Shown here: one piece after another, positions 9,929-17,940 of the stretch | Numbering within the stretch: position 1 is the stretch's first letter | Layout: every line of letters begins with the position of its first letter | NCBI GenBank assembly: GCA_943370385.1 | Contig: CALRQT020000001.1 | Coordinates: 1 to 64,000 of the forward strand | Length of the DNA stretch: 64,000 nucleotides | DNA from: BAIKAL-G1 sp943370385 | GTDB taxonomy: Bacteria; Cyanobacteriota; Cyanobacteriia; PCC-6307; Cyanobiaceae | Reading direction: 5' to 3' | The notes under the pieces: model-generated | The model's input: the letters and a program-made list of their open reading frames with translations, nothing else | What the model was told of the DNA's origin: nothing | Database searches by the model: none | Program-made: the position numbers and the translations under genes

Positions 9929-10732
9929 TCAGGACCAACCCTTGAACCGATAGGCCCATAGGCCGATGTGTTCCTTAAGGGCCACGGTGCTCAGATAGAG
10001 GAATTCGGCATCGGGCAACAGGCTTTTCAGGCTGTTGCCCAGGGTGGGGCGGCCATAGTTGGCGCGGCTGGGCAGCTGGTAATCGCAGGCCACGGGGATC
10101 ACCTCCAGGCCACTGCGTTGCTGAAAGGTGGCTAGGGCCCGGGGCAGGTGGAAGGCGCTGGTCACCAGCAGGATCCGGCGCCATTGGCGGGAGCGGCCGA
10201 GCGTGCCGATATCCCGGGCCTCTTCGGCGGTGGTGCGGGAGCCGGGGTTGGTGAGGATCCGCTTCGCTGGCACCCCCAGTTCCAGGGCCAGGTCGCGGGC
10301 CCAGAAGGCCTCGGGCGGGGCGGGATCGGCTGCCGTGAAACTGACCCGGGCGCCGCTGGTCACCAGCAGCGGGGCTTTGTTCTGGCGCAGCAAGCGCAGG
10401 CCGGTGAGCAGCCGGTCGCCCCCTTCCGCCACCTCCACCCCCTGGCGGGGGGCCAGGGCCGGCCGCAGACCGCCACCCAGCACCACCACCGCATCGGCCG
10501 TGGGGATCGGCTTGGCGGTGAGGGCGGCGCTGCGCTCTTCCAGGCCCCAGATCAATTGCCGGCTGGTCCAGGGCATGGCCAGCAGCCAAACCAGGGCGAT
10601 GCCGCCCCCCGAGAGCCAGGGCCCCCAGCGGCGGCGGCGGGCCTGGCCCAGCTGGCCACTGAGTTGCAGTAGCAGGCCCAGACCCAGGGGGTAGAGGGCC
10701 AGGGGCACCAGTTTAGAGAGCAGAAATCCCAT
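9929..10732 (-). CDS. DUF218/YdcF (ElyC/SanA-like) membrane protein, last gene of the ergothioneine operon
   Basis: 267 residues. Two N-terminal hydrophobic segments (about residues 5-25 and 40-56) precede the DUF218 domain, which starts at ADAVVVLGGGLRPA. Family motifs are LLVTSGARVSF, the NPGSRTTAEEARDIG segment, LLVTSAFHLPRALATF and a C-terminal HIGLWAYRFKGW. Members are membrane proteins tied to envelope polysaccharide or undecaprenyl-phosphate processes; the activity here is unknown. It starts 5 nt after the upstream gene's stop, so it is the distal gene of the egt operon, although no role in ergothioneine metabolism is known for this family. Confidence 0.88.
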   Translation of the reverse strand: MGFLLSKLVPLALYPLGLGLLLQLSGQLGQARRRRWGPWLSGGGIALVWLLAMPWTSRQLIWGLEERSAALTAKPIPTADAVVVLGGGLRPALAPRQGVEVAEGGDRLLTGLRLLRQNKAPLLVTSGARVSFTAADPAPPEAFWARDLALELGVPAKRILTNPGSRTTAEEARDIGTLGRSRQWRRILLVTSAFHLPRALATFQQRSGLEVIPVACDYQLPSRANYGRPTLGNSLKSLLPDAEFLYLSTVALKEHIGLWAYRFKGWS

Positions 10733-10737
10733 CGGTT

Positions 10738-11343
10738 TCAGCCCTGGCGGCGGCGGAGGTCCTCAAGGGCCTGCTGGGCTTCAAAGGCAGCCCAGGCCTG
10801 GTCGAGGGGTTCTGGCTCGGCTTGCTCCTTCGCCTGGGCGGTTTGGGGGCCACCAGCCCGGGCACCGCCTGCTGGGGTCTGGGTGGGCGATGGGGCCTGG
10901 CGGGCCAGCTGCTCCAGCTCGGCTTCCACGGCTTCGAGGGAGCGGCCCAGTTCGCTGAGGGCCTGCCAGCGGTCGCGGCCCTGGCCCATCAGCTGGCCCA
11001 GGTGGTGCTCGGCCCGGGCGGCCAGGTCGCCAGCGCCGGCATCGCGGGCCCGTTGCACCCGTTGCTGCCACTGGTTGATCTCGGCCACCAGGGCCAGCAG
11101 GCCGGTGCGCGCCTGGTCCGCCTGGCCCTGCAGCTCCAGGCGGCGGCGCTTGAGCCGTTGCTGCTTCTCCTGCAGTTCCTGCTCCTGCAGCAGGGCCTCC
11201 TGGGCCGGATTGGCGGCCAGAAAGGTTTCCAGTTGGCGCTCCAGCTGGGCTTCGAGTTGCTCGAACCAGCCCACCGGGCCCGTGCCTGTTCCTGGGTTCG
11301 TGCCTGAGTGCTTCCCTGGGCCGGGCCCGGCGCCGGCGCTCAT
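10738..11343 (-). CDS. Coiled-coil protein of the EgtBD cluster (hercynine metabolism protein type)
   Basis: 201 residues, almost entirely Gln/Glu/Arg/Leu helix. A long coiled coil runs from about residue 28 (FEQLEAQLERQLETFLAA) to about 150, with flexible Gly/Pro/Thr-rich ends. No catalytic motif is visible. In cyanobacteria a protein of this shape sits beside egtB/egtD; the name hercynine metabolism protein (TIGR04376-like) is from memory and rests on genomic context rather than biochemistry. Its ATG overlaps the stop of the preceding small gene by 4 nt, and the DUF218 gene follows after 5 nt. Confidence 0.7.
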   Translation of the reverse strand: MSAGAGPGPGKHSGTNPGTGTGPVGWFEQLEAQLERQLETFLAANPAQEALLQEQELQEKQQRLKRRRLELQGQADQARTGLLALVAEINQWQQRVQRARDAGAGDLAARAEHHLGQLMGQGRDRWQALSELGRSLEAVEAELEQLARQAPSPTQTPAGGARAGGPQTAQAKEQAEPEPLDQAWAAFEAQQALEDLRRRQG

Positions 11344-11573
11344 GCCGACGGCTCCGGGGCCCGGGTGATTAGGGGCGCTTCGATCTCCTCCTGCAGGGGC
11401 GTGATCGCCGCTTCCCGGGAGCGCAGCAGCAGCTGGGTGAGCCGGGCGATGCCCCCTTCGCCCAAGTTTTGGGTTGTGAGCTGGTCGAAGGCGTCCCGAT
11501 ACAGGCCCTCCAGTTGCTCAATCAGGGTCTCGCGCATCTGGCGTACCGCCTGGCGTTGCTCTTCCCGGGACAT
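11340..11573 (-). CDS. Small helical protein of the EgtBD cluster (hercynine metabolism small protein type)
   Basis: 77 residues, predicted mostly helical: MSREEQRQAVRQMRETLIEQ, then LEGLYRDAFDQLTTQNLG and IARLTQLLLRSREAA. No signal peptide and no cysteine. It starts 19 nt after egtD and overlaps the next gene by the sequence ATGA, implying translational coupling. Its consistent company with EgtB/EgtD is the only hint of function. It could be a binding partner of the coiled-coil protein encoded next to it; that is inference. Confidence 0.72.
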   Translation of the reverse strand: MSREEQRQAVRQMRETLIEQLEGLYRDAFDQLTTQNLGEGGIARLTQLLLRSREAAITPLQEEIEAPLITRAPEPSA

Positions 11574-11592
11574 GGGCTTGGGGCGATTGGGC

Positions 11593-12723
11593 TCAGTCTG
11601 CCTGCACCAGCAGGTGCAGGCCCAGGTCGTGATCGGGGTCGCTCCAGCAGGCCGCCCCGCGCCAACCGGCCGGGGCTGCCAGGCCCAGGAAGGCCTCGGC
11701 GGTGTATTTAGCGCTGGTTTCGGTGATCAGGGCTTCGCCGTCGGCAAACGTCCAGTTCTGGCCCGCCAGCTGCACGGTCTGGGCCCCCTCACTGACCAGG
11801 GCCATTTCGATGCGGCTCTCGGCCGCCTGCCAGCGGGCCCGGTAGCGGAAGGCCTGGGGGTTGAAGTCGCCCGCCAGATCCCGGTTCAGCCGGCTCAGCA
11901 GGTTGCGGGCGAAGGCGGCCGACACCCCGGCCCGATCGTTGTAGGCAGCCTCCAGCCGTTCGGTGGATTTTGGCTGGTCGATGCCGATCAGCAATTTGCC
12001 GCCAGGGCCCAGGAGGCGCCGGAACTGGGCCAGCAGCTCCTGGGCCCCGGCCGGTTCGAAGTTGCCGAGGGAGCTGCCGGGGAAAAAGCCCAGGTGGGCC
12101 TGGCCATTGAGCAGGGGGTGGCTGGGCAGGGCCTCCAGCTGGCTGTAGTCGCAGCAGATGCCCAGCATGGGCACCTGGGGATGGCGCCGTTGCAGGCGGT
12201 CGCAGGCCTCCTGCAGGTGGCTGGCGCTGATGTCGAGGGCCACGTAGGCCGGCTGCCCTGGGGGGCTGGGCGCGGGGTTGGCCGCTGGGGCCGCCTGGCG
12301 GGCCATGGCGTCTAGTAGGGGGCCCACCTTGCGGGCACTGCCGGCCCCGAATTCCACCAGCACGCCCTGGCCCAGGGCCGCGGCGATGGCCGGGGCCTCC
12401 CGTTCGAGCAGGGCGGTTTCGGTGCGGGTGAGGCTGTATTCGGGCTGCTCGCAGATCAGCTCAAACAGCCTGGAGCCTTCGTCGTCGTAGAGGAACCAGG
12501 CGGGAAGTTGCTTCGGGTCGCGGCTGAGCCCCTCGATCACCAGGCGCTCCATGTCCGCCGGCGCCGGGTGCAAATCAATCACCTCAGGACCGGCCAGGCT
12601 GGACCCGTCCCGGTTGCTCCCGTCCGGGCTGCCGGCAGCGCAGCTGCCCAGATCCAGCGCCCCTGGGATCGGCCCTGGGGTGGTCCCAGGGATTGGCCCC
12701 GGGACTGTCTCGGGGACCGTCAC
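11593..12723 (-). CDS. egtD: L-histidine N-alpha-trimethyltransferase EgtD
   Basis: Makes hercynine by three SAM-dependent methylations of histidine, the first step of ergothioneine synthesis. Seen: RDPKQLPAWFLYDDEGSRLF, LTRTETALLE, the SAM-binding strand VLVEFGAGSARKVGPLLDA, YVALDISASHLQEA, and FFPGSSLGNFEPAGAQELL, all standard EgtD landmarks. A GTG at 12723 overlaps the egtB stop by 4 nt. It adds an N-terminal stretch of about 47 residues made of XXPG repeats. The GTG at 12582 would give a classical 329-residue enzyme and may be the true start. Confidence 0.92.
   Translation of the reverse strand: MTVPETVPGPIPGTTPGPIPGALDLGSCAAGSPDGSNRDGSSLAGPEVIDLHPAPADMERLVIEGLSRDPKQLPAWFLYDDEGSRLFELICEQPEYSLTRTETALLEREAPAIAAALGQGVLVEFGAGSARKVGPLLDAMARQAAPAANPAPSPPGQPAYVALDISASHLQEACDRLQRRHPQVPMLGICCDYSQLEALPSHPLLNGQAHLGFFPGSSLGNFEPAGAQELLAQFRRLLGPGGKLLIGIDQPKSTERLEAAYNDRAGVSAAFARNLLSRLNRDLAGDFNPQAFRYRARWQAAESRIEMALVSEGAQTVQLAGQNWTFADGEALITETSAKYTAEAFLGLAAPAGWRGAACWSDPDHDLGLHLLVQAD
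12661..12720 (-). repeat. 12-nt tandem repeat at the egtB/egtD junction
   Basis: Five degenerate 12-nt units read on the minus strand as TVPE/TVPG/PIPG/TTPG/PIPG, immediately after the GTG that overlaps the egtB stop. Either they lengthen the EgtD N-terminus or they form a spacer between egtB and a downstream start. Confidence 0.8.
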
Positions 12724-13991
12724 TGGGGTTCGCCCCCCTGGGCTAGCCGCAGGCCCGCGGCCATCCAGCGGCTGGATGGGGGGAAGAAGTTGCGATAGGT
12801 GAGCCGCTCGTGGCCGGCGGGGGTGAGGAAGCTGCTGCCCCGCAACACGAACTGGGAGGTCATGAACTTGCCGTTGTATTCGCCCACGGCGCCGGCGGCG
12901 GTGACAAAGCCCGGATAGGGCCGATAGGGGCTGGCGGTCCATTGCCAGAGCAAGCCCTGGGCCTGGGCTAGCTCTGGGGCCGTGATCTCCCATTCCGCTT
13001 CGCTGGGCAGCCGCGCCCCGGCCCAGCGGGCGAAGGCGTCGGCCTCAAACCAGCTGAGGTGGCGCACCGGCGCCTCGGGGTGGCGGGGCCGGCGCCCGGC
13101 CAGGGTGAATTCCCAGTCGCCGCGCCAGTAGCGGGGGGCCTGCCAGCCCCGCTGGTTGGCCAGGGCCCAGCCTTCGCTCATCCAAAGCTCCGGCCGTCGG
13201 TAGCCGCCATCGGCGATGAAGGCCCCATAGGCGCCGTTGCTCACCAGTTGGCGGGCGATCGCGAAGGGTTCGAGCCAGACGCGGTGCCGGGGGCCCTCGT
13301 TATCGAAATGGAAGCTGCCGAGGAATGGGTCTGGGCCGACCTCGCCCTGGGGGTGGCCGATCGCCACCAGGCCGCCGGGGTGGTCCAGCCAGGCGGACGC
13401 CTGATCCGGCTCCGTTCCCTCAAGGGCGGTCGCCTCAAAGCGGTTTTCCGGGCCGTCACTGGCCAGGCTGTAGCAGGGTTCGAGCGGATTGCGGCTGAAG
13501 CCATCCAGCAGGTCCATCAGCAGCAGCTCCTGGTGCTGCTGCTCGTGTTGCAACCCCAGCTCGACCAGGGCCAGGGGCGCCGCCGCCTGCTGGCGATCGA
13601 GCCCGTCCAGCCGTTCCAGCAATTGCTCTAGGGCGGCGGTAACCCGCTGGCGCCAGGCAAGCAGCTCCCCGATCCCCGGCCGGGTCAGCAGGCCCCGCTC
13701 GGGCCGGGGGTGGCGGGCGCCAACGGCGTCGTAATAGGAATTGAACAGGTAGCCCCAGCGGCTGTCGGAGGGCTCGTAGGGGGCCACCAGGGCTGAGAGC
13801 TCGGGCTGCTTGAGCAGGAATTCCTCAAAAAACCAGCTGGTGTGCCCCAGGTGCCATTTGGGCGGACTGGCATCGGCCATCCCCTGCAGGCAGAGGTCTT
13901 CTGGCTCCAGGGGGGCGATCAGGGCCTCGCTGGCGGACCGGATCTCCCGAAGCCGCGGCAACAGCCCCGTGGCAGTGGGAGAACGGGGCAT
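12720..13991 (-). CDS. egtB: Hercynine oxygenase / sulfoxide synthase EgtB
   Basis: Non-haem iron enzyme that joins hercynine to a thiol (gamma-glutamylcysteine or cysteine) with O2. The N-terminal DinB_2 domain carries the iron-ligand histidines: WHLGHTSWFFEEF (His50) and LQHEQQHQELLL (His149/His153). The C-terminal formylglycine-enzyme/sulfatase-modifying fold includes ARLPSEAEWEITAPE, VGEYNGKFMTSQFVLRGSS and LTYRNFFPPSSRW. 423 residues, normal length. First gene of a five-gene operon, divergent from cysK 98 nt away. No egtA, egtC or egtE is visible in the window, so thiol donor and C-S lyase cannot be inferred. Confidence 0.94.
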   Translation of the reverse strand: MPRSPTATGLLPRLREIRSASEALIAPLEPEDLCLQGMADASPPKWHLGHTSWFFEEFLLKQPELSALVAPYEPSDSRWGYLFNSYYDAVGARHPRPERGLLTRPGIGELLAWRQRVTAALEQLLERLDGLDRQQAAAPLALVELGLQHEQQHQELLLMDLLDGFSRNPLEPCYSLASDGPENRFEATALEGTEPDQASAWLDHPGGLVAIGHPQGEVGPDPFLGSFHFDNEGPRHRVWLEPFAIARQLVSNGAYGAFIADGGYRRPELWMSEGWALANQRGWQAPRYWRGDWEFTLAGRRPRHPEAPVRHLSWFEADAFARWAGARLPSEAEWEITAPELAQAQGLLWQWTASPYRPYPGFVTAAGAVGEYNGKFMTSQFVLRGSSFLTPAGHERLTYRNFFPPSSRWMAAGLRLAQGGEPQ

Positions 13992-14089
13992 GGGCGCGAA
14001 GTGTCTGGCACGACCCTAGAAGCCTTCGGTTCGGGCGTCAGCCGCCCCTACGATCGCCCCACCAGTACAAGCCATCGTCAGGCCAGCGC

Positions 14090-15109
14090 ATGGGGGGGAT
14101 CACAGCCGGTTTTGTGGGCGCCGTAGGCCATACCCCCCTGATTCGGCTCAACGCCCTTAGCGCGCTCACCGGCTGCGAGATCCTCGGTAAGGCCGAATTC
14201 ATGAATCCCGGCGGTTCGGTGAAGGACCGGGCGGCCCTGGGCATCCTGTTGGAGGCGGAGGAGCAGGGGCTGCTGGCCCCCGGCGGCACGGTGGTGGAGG
14301 GCACGGCCGGCAATACCGGCATCGGCCTCACCCATCTCTGCAATGCCCGCGGCTACAAGGCCCTGATTGTGATCCCCGACACCCAGTCGGCGGAGAAGAT
14401 CGGCCTGATGCGCAGCCTCGGCGCCGAGGTGCGCACCGTGCCGGCCGTTCCCTACCGGGACCCCAACAACTACGTGAGGCTCTCGGGCCGGATCGCCGCC
14501 GAAACCCCGGGAGCGGTGTGGGCCAACCAGTTCGACAACCTGGCCAACCGCCGGGCCCACTTCAACAGCACCGGCCCGGAGATCTGGGACCAGACCGGCG
14601 GCAAGGTCGATGCCTGGGTGGCGGCCACGGGCACCGGCGGCACCTACGCCGGCGTGGCCCTCTATCTCAAGCAGCAAAACCCCCAGGTGCGCTGCGTGCT
14701 GGCCGATCCCCATGGCAGCGCCCTCTACGCCTGGGTGAAGCAGGGCCAGCTCAGCCTCGAGGGGAGCTCGATTACCGAGGGGATTGGCAACAGCCGGATC
14801 ACCGCCAACCTGGAGGGCGCCCCGATCGACGATGCCGTGCGCGTCAGCGACCAGGACGCCCTCGACACCATCTATGGCCTGCTCTGGCAGGAGGGCCTGT
14901 TCCTCGGGGGCTCGGTGGGGATCAACGTGGCGGCGGCGGTCGAAACGGCCCGGAGGCTGGGTCCGGGCCACACGATTGTCACGGTCCTGTGCGATAGCGG
15001 TGATCGCTATCGGTCACGGCTTTATGACGCCGACTGGCTGGCGGGCAAGGGTTTGCAGCAACCTGAACGGCACCCTTCCCTGGCGAAGCCAGCCAAGAGA
15101 GAGCCATGA
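14090..15109 (+). CDS. cysK: Cysteine synthase family protein (O-acetylserine sulfhydrylase)
   Basis: PLP-dependent beta-replacement enzyme making cysteine from O-acetylserine and sulfide. Seen: PLP-Lys in NPGGSVKDRAALGIL, the substrate loop EGTAGNTGIGLTHLC, the phosphate-binding ATGTGGTYAG, and LFLGGSVGINVAAAV near the end. 339 residues. It diverges from egtB across a 98 nt spacer, placing cysteine synthesis next to ergothioneine synthesis. Its stop overlaps the start of the kinase-like gene by 4 nt (ATGA). The subtype is not certain; related beta-replacing enzymes share these motifs. Confidence 0.9.
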   Translation: MGGITAGFVGAVGHTPLIRLNALSALTGCEILGKAEFMNPGGSVKDRAALGILLEAEEQGLLAPGGTVVEGTAGNTGIGLTHLCNARGYKALIVIPDTQSAEKIGLMRSLGAEVRTVPAVPYRDPNNYVRLSGRIAAETPGAVWANQFDNLANRRAHFNSTGPEIWDQTGGKVDAWVAATGTGGTYAGVALYLKQQNPQVRCVLADPHGSALYAWVKQGQLSLEGSSITEGIGNSRITANLEGAPIDDAVRVSDQDALDTIYGLLWQEGLFLGGSVGINVAAAVETARRLGPGHTIVTVLCDSGDRYRSRLYDADWLAGKGLQQPERHPSLAKPAKREP

Positions 15110-17328
15110 GCCAGGTGGCGGTAGGCCAGCTGATCGCCGAGCGCTATCGGCTTGAGGCGGAATTGTCCCGCGGCGGCCAGGGAGTGCTCTGGCGCGCCAG
15201 TGACCAGCTGGCGGGCGGGGCGCCGATGGTGTTGCGCCAGCTGGCACCAGGGCCCCAGCAGCAGGCCCTGCGCCAGGTCTGGGGCCGGCTCCAGGGGGTG
15301 CTCCATCCCCAGGTGCCCCGCTTCGGAGCCCTGATCGAGGCGGGAGGCGAGCTGTGGTTACCGCGGGAATGGCAGGAGGGCCGCACCTACGCCGACCTGC
15401 AGGCGGCCCGTCGCCAGCGCCAGCTGGTCTTCGGGGCCGGAGAGGTGGTGTTGCTGCTGCGCCAGCTATTGCCGGTGTTGGCGGTGCTGCACAGCCAGGA
15501 CCTGATCCATGGCGACCTCACCCCCGCCAACCTGTTGCGCCGCGAACGGGATGGCCTGCCGGTGTTGCTCGATTTCGGCCTGGTGCGCGGCAGTGTCGCC
15601 TCTGATGCTGGGGGCGCTGCCGCGGCTGTTCGTCCCGCCACGGCTGGCGTGACCCCGGGCTACGGGCCGCCGGAGTTGGTGGCTGGTGCCCCGGCCGAGC
15701 CTTTTATGGACTTGTATGGCCTGGGCGTGGTGGCCCTGGTGCTGCTCTCCGGAGAAGAACCCGCCGCCCTGCTCGATCCGGTGTCCCTGGCCTGGCGCTG
15801 GCCGGCCAGCCTCGATGCCGAGCCGGCCCTGGCCGCGGCCCTGGGACGCCTGCTGGCCGAGGATCCCGCCCAGCGGTTTGCATCCGCTGGCCAGGCCCTA
15901 GGGGCCATCCAACAGCTGGCGATGCCGGAGAGCACGGGTCCGGTGGCCCGGGCCGATCGCACGGTGGTGCTGGTGCCCCAGCCCCTGGCCGAGCCCGCCC
16001 ATTCCCCAGCGGAGGTGGCCGCCGCCCCAACGGCCCCTGCCCCCACTCCAGATCCCAGCCCGGACGACATCCGGCCCCAAGGTGGGGAGCCACCGGGCCG
16101 CGTGTCTGACCCTGGTATCCAGGGTCCGCCCGCCAGCGCGGATTCCCCCAGCCCCCATGCCCGGGCCGCGGCAGCAGCCCGGGCCCTCGCCAAGGCCCAG
16201 GCGGCGGGCCGGGAGCAGGCGGCCCCGCCGGTCAACCTGCGGGCCCGCCAGGAGGAAAAGGAGGCTGCCGCCGAAGGTCGCCTCTGGCCGGTGGTGCTGG
16301 CCCTGGTGCTGTCGGCCGTGGTGGGCACGGCCCTGGGCTGGCTGCTACTGGGCCGCGGCAAGGCCCCCAACGCCAATGACGCCAGCAATCCGCTCCAGTT
16401 GCCGGCCTCCTTGCCGCCCACCGAGGTGGACCAGCGCCAGCAACTTCTCAATCGCCTGCGGGCCCTCCAGATCGACCGGGGCTGGTTCCTGAAGCTGGTG
16501 GATGCCAGCCTGCTGGCCCAGTACCCGGAACGGGGCGGCCGCCTGCCCAGCGATTCCCTCGACGATGCCCCCCTGCGCAAGGTTTGGAATGGCCTCGCTG
16601 AGGAATGGATCAGCCGGGTGGAGCAGTTGCCCCTGGAGATCCGCACCCGGCTCGGCAGCTTCAGCGGCGGTGACTGGGACAAGCGCCAATCGGGCCTGGT
16701 GGCCCAGGGTCTGAGCAGTGATGTGTTGCAGCAACTGGTGTCCGGCAGTGCCCAGAACCTGTTGCCGGGCCGATCCGGCGGCGGTATTCCGCCCGAGCCC
16801 TTCCGCCAGCTCTGGTACGCGGCCGCCGAGCAGGTGCTGGGTGGGGTGCAGATCCAACCGATCCAGGCGGCCCTGGGCCAGATGGGGGTGGTGTCCGCCG
16901 AGGTGGCCGCCGGCGGCGCCCGCCTGTTCCCGATCCGCCTGCCGCCGGATAGTCGCCTGGTGCTGGGGGTTAACGGCTCGCCGCTGATGCAGATGACCGT
17001 GTTCGGCGCCGATGGCAGCGTGCTCGAGGGCCAGGGGCCCCTGCGCGTCGTCAGCCTGGCCAAGGTGGGCCGCTCGCCGGTGCAGGTGCTGGTCACCAAC
17101 ACGGGCGTGGCCCCGGCCATGCTCACCCTCTCGCTGCGGGCCGATCCAGTGCTGCGCCCCGCCGGCGTGACGGCGCCGGTGCTGCCCCAGGGCGCCAACC
17201 CGGCCCCGGGCCCTGGGTCTGGCAGTGCAAGCCCAGGCCAGGAGGCTGCTCCCGCCTCCAGCCCGTCTAGTCCGTCTTCCCCCTCAACGCCTCCCGCCCC
17301 ACCCGCCGCGCCGACCTCAACCAACTGA
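15106..17328 (+). CDS. Membrane-anchored Ser/Thr protein kinase-like protein with altered ATP-binding lysine
   Basis: 740 residues. An N-terminal Hanks-type kinase fold has glycine loop SRGGQGVLWRA (21-31), catalytic loop HGDLTPANLL (135-144), DFG at 156-158 and a PPE replacing APE at about 188-190. The position of the VAIK lysine reads VLRQLAP, so Lys is Arg44, which usually cripples phosphotransfer. A Pro/Ala-rich linker (about 275-390) leads to a single transmembrane helix (about 393-415). A C-terminal extracytoplasmic region of about 320 residues with no family I recognise follows; it ends in a Ser/Pro tail. Translationally coupled to cysK. It may be a pseudokinase or an atypical enzyme. 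Confidence 0.85.
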   Translation: MSQVAVGQLIAERYRLEAELSRGGQGVLWRASDQLAGGAPMVLRQLAPGPQQQALRQVWGRLQGVLHPQVPRFGALIEAGGELWLPREWQEGRTYADLQAARRQRQLVFGAGEVVLLLRQLLPVLAVLHSQDLIHGDLTPANLLRRERDGLPVLLDFGLVRGSVASDAGGAAAAVRPATAGVTPGYGPPELVAGAPAEPFMDLYGLGVVALVLLSGEEPAALLDPVSLAWRWPASLDAEPALAAALGRLLAEDPAQRFASAGQALGAIQQLAMPESTGPVARADRTVVLVPQPLAEPAHSPAEVAAAPTAPAPTPDPSPDDIRPQGGEPPGRVSDPGIQGPPASADSPSPHARAAAAARALAKAQAAGREQAAPPVNLRARQEEKEAAAEGRLWPVVLALVLSAVVGTALGWLLLGRGKAPNANDASNPLQLPASLPPTEVDQRQQLLNRLRALQIDRGWFLKLVDASLLAQYPERGGRLPSDSLDDAPLRKVWNGLAEEWISRVEQLPLEIRTRLGSFSGGDWDKRQSGLVAQGLSSDVLQQLVSGSAQNLLPGRSGGGIPPEPFRQLWYAAAEQVLGGVQIQPIQAALGQMGVVSAEVAAGGARLFPIRLPPDSRLVLGVNGSPLMQMTVFGADGSVLEGQGPLRVVSLAKVGRSPVQVLVTNTGVAPAMLTLSLRADPVLRPAGVTAPVLPQGANPAPGPGSGSASPGQEAAPASSPSSPSSPSTPPAPPAAPTSTN

Positions 17329-17380
17329 GGCGGCCTGGTTCTGGCGAGCAGGCCATCGTTCCAGGCCCGAGCCCAGGCCC

Positions 17381-17878
17381 TCAGAGCCTGGCGATGGCGG
17401 CCCGGGTTTCCTTCACGTCTTGCTTGCGCCGCTCCTCCTGGCGCTTGTCATGGAGCTTGCGGCCCTTGCCCAGGCCGATCGTCACCTTGATCCAGGAGCC
17501 CTTGAGGTGCACGTTGAGGGGAATCAGGGTGAGGCCCTTCTGGTCGAGGGCGCCGCGCAGCTTGTCGATCTCACGTCGGTGGGCCAGCAGCTTGCGCACC
17601 CGCAGCGGATCGTGGTTGAAGTAGCGGCCGGCGTGGCTGTGGGGCGAGATGTGCACGTTGTGCAGCTGCATCTCGCCATTGCGGATCAGGCAGAAGCCAT
17701 CGCGCAGGTTCACCTGGCCGGCCCGGATCGATTTCACCTCGGTGCCGAGCAGTTCCACGCCCGTTTCCAGGGTTTCGAGGATCTCGTATTGGTGGCGCGC
17801 CATGCGGTTGTCCGCCAGCAACTTGTTGGCGGCATCCCGCTTCGCCTTGGCGGCGCTCTTGCTTCCGCCCTTCGCCAT
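17381..17878 (-). CDS. smpB: SsrA-binding protein SmpB
   Basis: Binds tmRNA and brings it to stalled ribosomes for trans-translation. 165 residues. Seen: NRMARHQYEILETLETGVEL, GTEVKSIRAGQVNLRDGFC, ISPHSHAGRYFNHDPLRVRK, LLAHRREIDKL and the basic C-terminal tail KGRKLHDKRQEERRK. The ATG at 17878 was taken; the longer open frame overlaps ruvB. The last 62 nt before the divergent ruvB must hold both promoters. It converges with the kinase-like gene (52 nt apart). Confidence 0.96.
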   Translation of the reverse strand: MAKGGSKSAAKAKRDAANKLLADNRMARHQYEILETLETGVELLGTEVKSIRAGQVNLRDGFCLIRNGEMQLHNVHISPHSHAGRYFNHDPLRVRKLLAHRREIDKLRGALDQKGLTLIPLNVHLKGSWIKVTIGLGKGRKLHDKRQEERRKQDVKETRAAIARL

Positions 17879-17940
17879 CGCCGCTGTGACCTTGCCTCCT
17901 GGATCTTCCGACCCTAGGGAGCCCCCGGTACCCTCGCCCC

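Noticed and set aside
15660..17324. Long minus-strand open frame opposite the kinase-like gene
   Set aside because: Ser/Arg/Ala-rich low-complexity translation with no domain; the plus strand has clear kinase motifs.
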